In this document: one piece after another, positions 35,812-46,214 of the stretch
Numbering within the stretch: the first letter of the stretch is position 1
Layout: each line of letters opens with the position of its first letter
Source: Lepidurus packardi
Taxonomy: Eukaryota; Arthropoda; Branchiopoda; Notostraca; Triopsidae
Length of the DNA stretch: 64,000 bases
Assembly (NCBI GenBank): GCA_023053545.1
Contig: JAKZAN010000057.1
Coordinates: 62,001 to 126,000, forward strand
Direction: 5' to 3'
Translations under genes and position numbers: made by a program
Notes under the pieces: model-generated
Database searches by the model: none
What the model saw: the letters and a program-made list of their open reading frames with translations, nothing else
What the model was told of the DNA's origin: nothing

Positions 35812-36867
35812 TTATTTTTTCTTGGTGACGTTGACGATTTCTTTTTTTTCTAGGTCTACCGTGAAGTCGAAGTCTTTTGTCGTTAGTAATTTCACGATGA
35901 CAGCATTCGCAGTGTCTGGAGTCAGTTGTAGAGTTTCTTCTTGTTTGCAGAAGTCTTTTAGTATGGTTTCTGTCATCGATGCTTCGATAATGTTATTATC
36001 GTTGAAGAAACCGACTGTGCCTTGGAAAGTTAGTGGAGTCGTTTGTCTAAGTTGAATTTTTTTGCAGTTTGTGCACGTAATGGTAGGGTCATCGTTATCT
36101 GGAATGGTCGGTTGTCGTTCTGTTTTTTTTTTGCAGGCTAGGCAGGTTTGGAAAATACCAATGTTGCAGTGGGCTATGGCTTCCAGTATGATGGGCTCCG
36201 TTGTGTCGTCTAAAATGGGTTGCTGGATGTCCAGTTGGGCTTCTGTTCTTGTAAAGAACGATTGCTGCGTCAAGGCGAAGTTTTGATAATCTTGATTATA
36301 GATGACATCGGTAATTTCGTAAACTTTGTTTTTTTCGATAGTAACTGTTTGGTTTTTCCAGGTAATTAGTGTGGAAGTACAGGTATCGTCTCCAATTGTT
36401 ATTTCGCGGAACGTTTGCCCTTTGTTCGTTGTCTTCTCTTCGCTAATGTTTTGGATTTGAACGATGATTTTGTAACGGGTGTCGGGAAACTCTATACAAG
36501 TTTGAAGTGTGGCTTGTTGCTGTTTTCTTGGCGAATAATTAAATTTGAGCGTTTGATTTGTCTCGCTGATTTGCGAAGATTGGGTAATCTTAATAAGATC
36601 GTATTTAGTTCTTTTTTGTGGAGTCTGACCTGAAGGTGAGCTATTCGGTAGGATTTGGATGGTGATGGGTATCTTGGCGGTCGAATAACGTTTAATTCTG
36701 CTATAGGAGCCAGCAATAAACGACAAACATTCTTCGTATGTATTGTCCGACGTCTGCAGAAAAAAGCGAAAATTTTGGCCTGGAATTTTGGTGTACTTCG
36801 ATGGACTCTGGTTTTGGCGCAAAGGGGTTATGTCATGGACGTACCCGGTGTAAGCGTCTGCTCCCAT
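35812..36867 (-). CDS. RPA-like single-strand DNA-binding protein of Helentron A
   Basis: A 351-residue ORF starting MGADAYTGYVHDITPLRQNQ. The N-terminal part (NFRFFLQTSDNTYEECLSFI) and the middle part (GQTFREITIGDDTCTSTLITW, KVYEITDVIYNQDYQNFALT) look like two OB folds. A C-terminal zinc ribbon has CLACKKK and CTNCKK. This is the replication protein A large-subunit layout found in Helentrons and plant Helitrons, where it may protect single-stranded intermediates. It is a diverged paralogue of 42164-43207. A TATA box in minus orientation (TATAAAAG) lies at 37102-37109, and the 5' leader appears to contain an intron with donor near 36966. Confidence 0.75.
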   Translation of the reverse strand: MGADAYTGYVHDITPLRQNQSPSKYTKIPGQNFRFFLQTSDNTYEECLSFIAGSYSRIKRYSTAKIPITIQILPNSSPSGQTPQKRTKYDLIKITQSSQISETNQTLKFNYSPRKQQQATLQTCIEFPDTRYKIIVQIQNISEEKTTNKGQTFREITIGDDTCTSTLITWKNQTVTIEKNKVYEITDVIYNQDYQNFALTQQSFFTRTEAQLDIQQPILDDTTEPIILEAIAHCNIGIFQTCLACKKKTERQPTIPDNDDPTITCTNCKKIQLRQTTPLTFQGTVGFFNDNNIIEASMTETILKDFCKQEETLQLTPDTANAVIVKLLTTKDFDFTVDLEKKEIVNVTKKK

Positions 36868-38386
36868 GGTTGCCGTTTCTGGTGGAAAGAGAATAAGACA
36901 TGATGAGAAGAGTTGCAGTGAAGAACTATTGGATTAAAAAGTTGTGAAATGAAACTATTTACTTACTTTTGCAATAGGGTGTTTCGGAATGGTGAGGTGA
37001 AATTGCTTTCAATTTCTTTTTTGGAACTGTATGATGAATATTGATTTGCACTTAGTGTTTGGGAGCTGTGAGTGGACTGTTTTCTGTCATTCCGTGTGAG
37101 GTCTTTTATAGTCGGGTTCTATCGTAGAGTTGATGCCTGGAAGAGTAGGTTCTTCGTAAAGTCAAGTTCGGTCAAAGTCCAATCATGGAGGCAAAGGTTC
37201 AAGTCAATTAGTCAGGTCATTTTCTTCCTTTTGTTAATGAAAAGGGTACAATTTAGAAAGAAAAAATTTCAAAGGTGTACCAGCAGTTAGGGATGGTCAA
37301 TTGAAATTTGTATCCTTAGTTCGAGTGTCAAAGCACATTTTGAAGTTTTCTTGCTTAGTAGCTGGATGCAGTTGTCTTATTGTTTGCCGCTTTTGGTGTG
37401 TTTTTAAAAGGTGTCACGTTGTGGAAGGCAGTTAAATTGCAGTTGGGTTATGCGTATATCGAGTTAAAATAGAGAAAAATACATGATGGTTTTGTATTAT
37501 ACGGAAATCCCAAACTATTTATCTAAAATGCAAGAAATATATATTATGTACCTGAGGTAAATCTTTGAAAATTAAAACATCATATTTGTTTTAAAACATA
37601 CCAATATTTTGAAATGTACTAAAATTGGTAAAAAAAGTGTTGACCGTTTAATTGGGTGGGAGGGTCCAAACGTCGTGAAATTTGTATGACGCCGCATTTA
37701 TGGACGTTCCCTTATTAATAGGGAATGCTTTTCCTTAAAATAGCTTTCGATAATGATCGAAGCCATTTATTCGTAGGGCAATTCGTTTTACGACTTGATG
37801 ATTTTAGAATGGTTGGAAATTTTTTGGATTGTTATTTTTACAAACGAAATAGAATCGGTGGTATCTATGCCGGTATTGGTGCTCATGGGAAATGTTGTCA
37901 TATTCCATACCTACTATAAGGAAATACTTATAGAACAACATTATAGTTTCACCTGATTATTGCTGAGCTGCGTAACTGTCCGTGTTAAGAACGTGGAATA
38001 TTCGATTTGTTATTTATGATTAATAGCAGAAAAATGTATTTAAAATGTGTGATCTGAATGTACATTTTACTGTCACTGGGTGTTTGCGGAGTATATTATT
38101 GTGTCTGTCTTTTTGCGATGCGGAATTTTGTACTGCTTAGCTATATGATGTGATTATGGCATGTTTTGTAGCTTCGTATTTACAAGTCTGACATTTGAAT
38201 GTAAACAACTTTATGATCTGAATATACCGGGAGTTGAACAAATTTTTGGGCTTCGGCACAGCATGTATAAATTGGTGTGGTTGGGAGTTTTCCTTTTTTT
38301 ATTTGTATTGTGTGTAAGTGGCGTATTCCGTGTAGCCTGCAGTAATAAGACAAGGTACGTATTTGAAAGTGCTGTCGATCGAGGGA
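36868..38386. other. Helentron A spacer; RPA promoter region
   Basis: Position 37075-37290 is recognisably similar to 43375-43590 in Helentron B, including a minus-strand TATAAAAG and the segment atcgtagagttga(t/g)g. Conservation between diverged copies points to a shared promoter. No gene otherwise. Confidence 0.6.
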
Positions 38387-40078
38387 TTACTGAAAGTAGT
38401 TTTGAATGAAGTTCTCTTTACTTAGAGTATCTGTTTGACAATGTTTCCCACTGTCATTTGCAGGTTTTAAGCATATATTCGTAGTCTGTTGAGAAAAAGG
38501 GAGACATATTTTGAAATGTCTTTGTAAATTCGAAGAACGAGTAAAAATCCTATAGCAGTTCTCACATACAAATTCTTTTCGCTCCTGTTCACTAATTTCT
38601 AAAATGTTACTCGGAAGATCATACACTAAAGTTGCAGTATTCTTATTTCTTACATTAGCGCATGGTGCTGTACTTTCCTTATCCACATGAACAACTCCGA
38701 TTTGTCTGTCAAATCCTGACTTAGGCGAAAAATGTGTTAGTTTGCAAAACGAGGAATGTCGATTTAATCCACGGCGCGTAGAAAATGTTCGCAGGCAATT
38801 CCCACAAGTATTTTCATTCTTTTGTGACGTTTCACTGCCACTAAGTCTCTCCTCAATAGTCTTGGCCTTACTGATCTGTAAGTCTTCATTTCCTTCACAC
38901 TTTATATTCTTAGGAGCGTGCTTACTGTAATAACTAAATGCTGAATCGTGAGTAGTTACCGTTGTCTTATTCTCTTTTGGCAAATCTGCATTTACTTTGT
39001 GGTATGTCATCACATTTAACAGCAATGTAGGCTGACAGCTGTCATCTAGATGTTGTACCTTTTTATTGTTAACGTTAATAATATCTTTCGGGAAAGCAAG
39101 GTCAGCATTCCTTTTATAGGTTTCTTTGCTAGCATTTGAACCAGTCAAATCAATTACTACTGGTACTTCGTTTCCATGTATAAGCGGAAAAGATTTCAAC
39201 TTTTGCTTCATTTCAGTCGCGATGGTAAGGTCTTCTCCACAAAATGAATTTTGACAATCGTTCTTTTCTGATTTCAAATTTTTCGTATTATTCATTTTCG
39301 ATTTTTTCGGTTTCTCTGATGTCTTTTTATCAACATCAGCAGGAAGGCACATATTAGTAGCATAGCTAGCAGTTATATTACCGATAGTTACAGCCCGTGT
39401 TAGCCTTTCATTGCATATACCACGACTACACCTACCTACAGTTTGTACAAGTGTATTCAGACGTGCATTTCCTAATTCTTTGCAACAAACTGGCACAATG
39501 TCATACTGCGGATTACCATGCGATAACACCGAACCATACATGTTCCGTAGGTACCCAATTAATTCATGGAATTCTAGTTCTAGCAGGACAGCAGTACCCA
39601 TACTATCAGGTTTACCAGAGGCATCTCGTGCATGCGAATCAAAAAGAAAGTATTTTCCATTGCGCTCCATAATGCTTGTGCAATGTGAGCAACTAATAAA
39701 AAGCACACCAGCACAGCTATGTGCAGCTCTTACGGAATCTTCCAAAGTGGTAGCATATGGATGAGTTTCCCGTGGACATATAAAACCAAACGCATCTTGC
39801 CCATGCAGAAACGTCTCTAATATACCAAATTCTTTAAAATCCAAGTATCCCGGTAGTTCGGCAGAAAAAAAATACCTCTCACGGTGCTCGTAAGTTCGGT
39901 ATATTTCATCTCCCATCGTCATTATATCACACATGTTTTTTTCAATCCACTCGTTAGGAGGAACCAAATAACTCCATGCAATAGATACAAAAGCCATCGG
40001 TGTGCACTGAGCACCACGACTAGAAGCAGAAAAAACATGCGCAAATTGCGAATACGGCGCTCTACAGATCAACCTCAT
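38387..40078 (-). CDS. Cysteine-protease-like plus C2H2 zinc-finger protein of Helentron A
   Basis: A 563-residue ORF. The N-terminal domain has RGAQCTPMAFVSIAWSY (candidate catalytic Cys near residue 25), GVLFISCSHCTSIMERNGKY and then YFLFDSHARDASGKP, a D-x-H pattern. This Cys...DxH arrangement resembles the herpesvirus tegument UL36-type deubiquitinase fold (MEROPS C76-like), which I infer only from motifs. After a low-complexity lysine/asparagine-rich linker there are C2H2 fingers (CGNCLRTFSTRRGLNRHSSFC and CENCYRIFTRSSNLQRHFKIC). It corresponds to 52884-54182 of Helentron B but ends without a Rep-helicase following. Confidence 0.7.
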   Translation of the reverse strand: MRLICRAPYSQFAHVFSASSRGAQCTPMAFVSIAWSYLVPPNEWIEKNMCDIMTMGDEIYRTYEHRERYFFSAELPGYLDFKEFGILETFLHGQDAFGFICPRETHPYATTLEDSVRAAHSCAGVLFISCSHCTSIMERNGKYFLFDSHARDASGKPDSMGTAVLLELEFHELIGYLRNMYGSVLSHGNPQYDIVPVCCKELGNARLNTLVQTVGRCSRGICNERLTRAVTIGNITASYATNMCLPADVDKKTSEKPKKSKMNNTKNLKSEKNDCQNSFCGEDLTIATEMKQKLKSFPLIHGNEVPVVIDLTGSNASKETYKRNADLAFPKDIINVNNKKVQHLDDSCQPTLLLNVMTYHKVNADLPKENKTTVTTHDSAFSYYSKHAPKNIKCEGNEDLQISKAKTIEERLSGSETSQKNENTCGNCLRTFSTRRGLNRHSSFCKLTHFSPKSGFDRQIGVVHVDKESTAPCANVRNKNTATLVYDLPSNILEISEQERKEFVCENCYRIFTRSSNLQRHFKICLPFSQQTTNICLKPANDSGKHCQTDTLSKENFIQNYFQ

Positions 40079-41381
40079 GCTTTAATACCAGAAAAAACGA
40101 GCAGATGTATTATTAATTAACTGTGTAAAAGAAAGCAACCGTATAGTGAAATGTAAATAAATATTTTCAACCACGAATTACCTATCAATCGTGAAAAATC
40201 CAACAATCTCAATAAACAACGGAATCCAGCAATTATCCAAATCTCCAACAAATAAATCGTCCGAATTCCAAAACTTCTAGTACATAAAATAGAAGTAATC
40301 AGCTCACGAAGGTAACAGGAAGTGCTGAAACATATGAAACTGTTATTCATTGAACATTACCTGATACTCCTAAAAATTCCAAAAGATAACCAGCCGGAAT
40401 AATTATTCAGAAATTATCCACTTATCATACGGGAAAGAATCGTCTAATGACAATGCAAACAATGAGTTCAGTTCGCAAAGGCACTGCAAACAGTACAGTA
40501 CATAATATAAAAGTAATCAGCTCACGAAGGTAACAGGAAGTGCTGAAACATATAAAATTGTTATTCATTGAATATTACCTGATACTCCAAAAAATTCAAG
40601 CCGGAATAATGATTCAGAAATTATCCAGTTACCATACGGGGAAGAATCGTCTAATGACAATGCAAACAATGAGTTCAGTTCGTTCAGTTCAGTACTGCAA
40701 ACAGTACAAAACAAGAAACAAGTCTAATTAACATTGCAGTCACAAAAATTAGAGCAGGTGACTGCCGGATCGGAGAAAACAAAAAACAAGAATTTTTCCA
40801 AATATCCAAGCAAGAAATCAATCGTCCAAACAGGAAAAATGTCTACCCGTTAGATATAAGATAAGAAGAAATCAGTCCACAAAACTAACGTAAGTGCTGA
40901 CATAAGAAGAAATCAGTTCACAAAACTAACGTAAGTGCTGACATAAGAAATATCAGCATAGAAAGCTACCAATAAAAACAGAATACAATTTTAGCAATTG
41001 ATCTTATTTTTACCTATGAGTCCTCAAAATTCAAACTCTGCACGATATAGTAAGCTTTTGTCACAGCTAATAACAAACGTTTACCAACGTTGATCTGCTA
41101 CCCTGTCCTATTGATCCTACAGACGTGACGTCACAAGCCCAAAAACTATCACGTGCTGGTACGTTCTAACCCGTTTTGTGATCCAATTTGCCCACTTCTG
41201 AGAATCTCATGAAAGGAGCACGAACGACCTGGCCGATGGCAATATGTCCTTATCTCCCACCCACCAAACCCACCCCAAAATAACACAGCCCTTATGGGAA
41301 AAACCCGAGCCAAGCTCAGCAACCCACCCTCCCACTGGCAAGGCTAAAGTCTGGACGATATATTAAGCTGTTGTCACAGCT
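40079..41381. other. Helentron A 5' leader with tandem duplication
   Basis: A segment of roughly 220 bp beginning near 40300 (ctcacgaaggtaacaggaag ... tacctgatactcc) recurs near 40520. A shorter repeat (aagaaatcagt.cacaaaactaacgtaagtgctgacata) lies at 40865-40945. A second terminus-like motif (taagcttttgtcacagct) lies near 41066-41086. No gene. Confidence 0.6.
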
Positions 41382-42163
41382 AACAAGACGACAGGATGAA
41401 CTGTCGAATAAGCTGTGCCAGGGAGTCCGTGTGAGTTGTGGATGACGTGGTGTTCTGTGGTTCTGGTAGATGGCTGTGTAGTTGAATGACGGTGGTCAAG
41501 CGTGTGTTGATGTGTGTTATTATATGTTAAGAAAATCGACACTGGTTTTGATCTGTTGTAAAAGTGTATAATTAGCTGTTTGGTAATTATTCTGTGTTGT
41601 TTTGTTTGGTAAGTTTTATTTGTTTCTGCGTAGTTTTGGTAATTTGTTTTTGTGGGTATGAATGTTAGTGTGTAATGAGTTTCGTTATGCTTTACTAAGG
41701 AGTGTTGTGTTTAGAGAGCTGAGAGTTAAGCGATATTTGTGTATTTATTTGCAAATTTGAGTACGACGTCGTTGGCCTTAGGTGGTGTATCTGTTGTCGT
41801 TTTTGCCACTTGTCTGTTTAATGTAGTTTCATTGCATTATTTTGAGTATTCGTTTTTATTGCTTTAGTTTTTTAATTGCTTAGTTTTTTTGTGTGACAAT
41901 TTTTTTGGCATTTCGTTTTGGAACGCGTCTTGTTGTAAGATAAGAATTGGTATATTAATAACCTTTTTTTTATTGTAGACACGTTTGGTATATAGTCTTT
42001 GTTTTGCGGCTTGTGGAGCTGTTGCGGTTTTACCTGTAAGAATTGCAGTGTTATAATTAATAAACGACAGTTTAATTGGAACATTTATATTGAAATCGTC
42101 TTGGATACAGGTACATGATTACAGAAATGTCACAAAATAGTGGAGGGGATTAGTATGGGTTCT

Positions 42164-43207
42164 TTAAGGGTTTTGGGTAATGTTAACTACTTCTTTTTTT
42201 TGTTCATCCACAGTGTATATGATGTCCGTTGCTGTAAGAATCTTAATAACCAAGTCGGTCGTGTTGTGTGGCGTCAACTCCTGGTTTTCGGCTTTTCTGA
42301 AGATATTTTGCAGGAGTTCGCTGTTTATTGAAGCCTCCAGGATGTCGCATTCGTGTTGAAACCCAAGCGTGGCTTCAATGTTCGGGGGTGTGGTGGCGTT
42401 GAGCTGCATCCGTTTGCAACTTCCGCAGTGGAATAGAATTTCGTTGTTGTCCTCCCATTCTGTTTTTTTCTTACAGGCCAGGCAAGTTCGGTTAATCTGC
42501 ACGTTGCAGTGAGCGACTCCGCTGAAGGTTAGTTGTCTGGGTGGTTCCATTGTTGCTGGTGGTGTGGGTACAGAAAGATTTGTCGCCGATTCTTGGATGC
42601 GAGACTGCTGCGTTAGACTTATGTTGTTATAATCCTGATTGTAGACAACATCCGTAATGTCATACACTTGGTTCAGGACTAAGTCTATGTTTTGATTTTT
42701 CCAGCAGATTAATTTGGCTTCTGAAGTTTCGTCAGCAATGATGACCTCTCTGTACATTTGGCCGGTTGCGGTCTTGTGGTCCTCCGTGATTTGCTGAATC
42801 TGGACGGTGATCAGGTAACGTTCGTTGGGATATTGCGTGCAGGTTTGAAGCGTTGCTCGCTGTTGTGGGCGAGAAGCGTACTGAAAGGGTGGACGCGGGA
42901 TTGCTTCGGTCACTTGCGATGCCTGATTAATTTTGATGACGTCGTATTTTGTCTTCTTTTTAGGTGTCTGGTGTTCGCTTTGGCTGGTCAGTGATGGGCG
43001 GATGGTGATGGGTATTTTTTCGGCGAAAAAACGCTTCATTCGGTTATATGAGCCTGGGACAAAGGAAATGCATTCCTCGTATTGCGTTGGGGACGTTTGC
43101 AGAAAAAATCTGAAGTTCTGGGACTTGGTGCCAAATTTTGAAGGACTCTGATTGTCACGGAGCACAGAAATGTCATGGATAAACCCCGTGTTTGCGTTGG
43201 AAGCCAT
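42164..43207 (-). CDS. RPA-like single-strand DNA-binding protein of Helentron B
   Basis: A 347-residue ORF starting MASNANTGFIHDISVLRDNQ. It has the same layout as 35812-36867: an OB-like N terminus (NFRFFLQTSPTQYEECISFV), a central OB-like segment (MYREVIIADETSEAKLICW, QVYDITDVVYNQDYNNISLT) and a zinc ribbon (CLACKKK, CGSCKR). The two proteins align along their whole length but have clearly diverged, so A and B are not a fresh duplication. The 5' leader appears spliced, with a donor (aaaGTAAGT) near 43297. A minus-strand TATAAAAG lies at 43394-43401. Confidence 0.75.
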   Translation of the reverse strand: MASNANTGFIHDISVLRDNQSPSKFGTKSQNFRFFLQTSPTQYEECISFVPGSYNRMKRFFAEKIPITIRPSLTSQSEHQTPKKKTKYDVIKINQASQVTEAIPRPPFQYASRPQQRATLQTCTQYPNERYLITVQIQQITEDHKTATGQMYREVIIADETSEAKLICWKNQNIDLVLNQVYDITDVVYNQDYNNISLTQQSRIQESATNLSVPTPPATMEPPRQLTFSGVAHCNVQINRTCLACKKKTEWEDNNEILFHCGSCKRMQLNATTPPNIEATLGFQHECDILEASINSELLQNIFRKAENQELTPHNTTDLVIKILTATDIIYTVDEQKKEVVNITQNP

Positions 43208-46200
43208 GGATTGATCTCTATAAAAGTTCGATACATTATTTTTTAAGAAAAGTAAATGTTTTTTTTTAAAGTACTTTTTTTAGAGTGAATGGTTACTTAC
43301 TTTTTTCAGTGTGCCTTATAGTAGTAGGGTGCTGTTTCGAAGGTACTGTATGCGAATTGTGACTGGACTGTTCTTGGTTGTTCCTTGTCAGGTCTTTTAT
43401 ACTCGGATTGGATCGTAGAGTTGAGGTCTGGAAGAATAGATTCATCCTAAAGTCAGGTCCGGTCAAAAGTTCAGGTCAGTCATTAGGGAAAAAGATTCAG
43501 TCAATAATCAGGTCGTTCTCTCCCCCCTTTGTTAACGAAAAGGGTGAATTTGCAAAGAAAAAAGTTCCAAAGGGTACAACCAGTTAATGAGAGTCATGTA
43601 AAATTTTCATCCTTAGTTCGAGTGTCAAAGCACGCTCTGAAATTTCATTAGTTTGGTAGGATGGTCACGTTCTTTTGCGTACCATGTCTTGCACTTTCCA
43701 CTATTAGCGGCCTAAAAGTGTTCTTTTAGAGTTGTTTCTTTCGTTTTGTTTTTTAAGGGCGTCATGTTGGGGGATGACGTAGTTAAGAAATGGCACTTGG
43801 GTTAAATGTCGACGATCGTTGCTTTGTTTGCAAAAATTTTGGATACAATTTTCCTTAATCGATGCTTGGAGTTTTCCATTTTCACCGAAAAAACATAATC
43901 TTGCTTTGTAAGTGAGTAAGATATATGCTTGGTTTTACTTGGATCCATTTGCACTTTCTGCGGATGATGGTATAGGATTTTTTTCCCCAATAAAACGAAT
44001 ATAGAAACTTTCCCACCTGTAAAAAACCCTGCGTGAAAATAACACAATCCAATGACGAGAAAAGACGTAAAAAGTAAAAAAAAGAAGTAAAAGGAAACGA
44101 GAAGCTGCCGTTCAAAACTCCCAATCAACTGGAACAGAAAAAAAAAATATGGCATCTCTTAACGAATATCCTATGCTATAATCAAGGTCCCCTAGTGTGG
44201 TTATATAAAAATGGCGGAAATAACAGAAAAAACAACCAAGAAAAGCGTGGATTCAAATGTAAAAGAGCAGGTGTCGCTCGATCGCATTGAAACGACAACG
44301 TGGAAGTTTGGATATCCGTTATACATATACGTTCGCAGATACGTTCGCTTTCCGTAGAGGATGAGCGGTAGTAGATGGTTTGTATCTTCTTTGTGGAATT
44401 GCGTGAGTACTTTACGACACAGAAAGTGTAGGTAGATGTTGCGCCTTTTTTTTCTATGGATAAGATTATGTTTAAATAATTGTTTTCTTGGAGAAGATAG
44501 GATTTTGATAGGATAAAAAGCCGGAGAGAGCATGCAAAAATTGGAGTTCGTTAACGGAGAGTGTGGCATGATACTCTTAACAAAAACTTAGGAAAGCGAT
44601 TTGATTGGAAAGAAGTTATGTTAAGATTTTACGATGTAGCGCTAAGGGAGTCAAAGTTAGCATGCATTTTAGTTCGAACAGGATTTATGGAGAGAAATTA
44701 CTTATCGGTGATAATTGACAGGATATAGTAGTCATTCTTTTGTAAGAGAGAATGACGGTCTCAGTTGTAGCTGCTCCAAGTGAGGATGTTGATAATGTTG
44801 GACGTTTGTTGATCTTGTTAAGTTGATATAAAATAGCACGTTTGGGTGTTGTAACGGTTTGTGTTAGCGATGCATGCTTGTAGAACTTGCGTAATGGGAA
44901 AGTGCGTAATTAGTCCTAGAGAGAAAGTAAACGTTGATTCTAATTAGAATTAAGATTTTCAGGGAGCTCGTAAAAATTTTTCAATAGAAAAGTTCTTAAT
45001 GATTTTACCATAGTTTTTGTCGATAGTCTTCTCCCGTAGTTTATCAATGCTGGGCTGGGAGCTTTTTTTCACACTTTTTACATTACGAAGGAAAGTGATT
45101 TTTTTTCTCAGTTCAGCAAGTTATCTACGGTTTTCATATTTGACAGAAATATAAGCATCGCGTATGAGAAAGAAGCGGACTTGGAGTGGTGAATGTTGAT
45201 AAACTAGAAATATTCCAGTTGTCCTAAATTGTTTGTGTTCTCTCTGCACTGTTGCATTCTGTTGTGAAAGAAAGATAATGAAAAGGAATAGTCTCCTGAA
45301 AATGAGTCAATTTGTAAATTTCTTCAGAAAATAGAATTAGAAAGAATAAGAAGTCATATATACTTACTTGTATTTATTGCAGTTTTCCAACTGCAGTAGG
45401 GTCCGGTTAAAAAGTCTTGAAATTTTTAGCGAAATGCCATTGTTGGAAAATGGGTACGAGCGTATAAGTAGCCTATAATTGTTGGGAAGGCGCGAAATGT
45501 ACTGAATGTAATTGCGGGATTATTGATTCCTGTGTTTCGAATTTGTATTGTATACTATGTCAGGAAGTGTTATGTATGGTATATACAGGGAGCATTTATT
45601 GAATGGTATTTGGGCAAACTACGATGAAAAGCATTTCACTTGACAGATTAAATGTCAATAAGTGTAATACTGTACTGGATAGAAATATTATTATGAATTT
45701 AGATATTTTGAGAGATGTTCTCTTGTCGTGTGTTCTTATTTCGTGTTATGTGTACGTACAGATACGTCACATATTTTTGTGTGGGGACGGCGATGGAGGA
45801 GTTTCGAGTTGGGGGGGGGGGGGGATTGGTCCTTTTTGTACTGTTTTCTGGTGGTGGTTAGTTGGAAAAAGAGAGGGTCAGTCAGAAAGAGTTAATAAGA
45901 GAAGGTGGAAAGCGATAGTCGGTTGAGTTGGAGCTGAGTTGAGTTGTCAATGTGCTGGAGAAAGAAGTTAAGCGGCAGTATAGTTATAGCGCCGAGTTAT
46001 ATAGAGGAGTGATTAAGCAACTGTTTATTTGTGGGAATGAAATACAGCTGATCGTTTATTTTGTTCTAAAACGTTTTCGTGTGCTTGCATAACATTCGTT
46101 TACATAAAATATATTTATATTTAAACTTATTATTTTATAAATTAAATTTGTACGTCCATGTTTCATCTTCTTATATGATTGATAATGCATGTGTAAGTCC

Positions 46201-46214
46201 TTGGCAGTTTGAGG
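43208..46214. other. Helentron B spacer between RPA-like and Rep-helicase genes
   Basis: About 3 kb. The first 400 bp hold the RPA promoter conserved with Helentron A. Small ORFs (43802-44155 and 44201-44569, minus) have no recognisable domain. A run of 12 G lies near 45811-45822. I see no gene I can support. Confidence 0.5.

Larger units (their letters stand above)
35163..41381 (-). mobile_element. Helentron A: rolling-circle element lacking the Rep-helicase (6.2 kb)
   Basis: In coding orientation it starts at 41381 (AGCTGTGACAACAGCTTAA, with a short AGCTGT/ACAGCT hairpin) and ends at 35163 (...CTGTGGTCTTGTT). It carries a protease/zinc-finger ORF and an RPA-like ORF in the same order and orientation as in Helentron B, but no Rep-helicase. 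It is joined directly to B at 41381/41382. Confidence 0.75.

Noticed and set aside
43802-44569. Two minus-strand ORFs in the Helentron B spacer
   Set aside because: Composition is Phe/Leu/Ser-rich as expected from T-rich DNA, with no counterpart in Helentron A.
45811-45822. Run of 12 G as a possible G-quadruplex or regulatory site
   Set aside because: Single homopolymer with no further G-tracts close by; could be sequencing noise.
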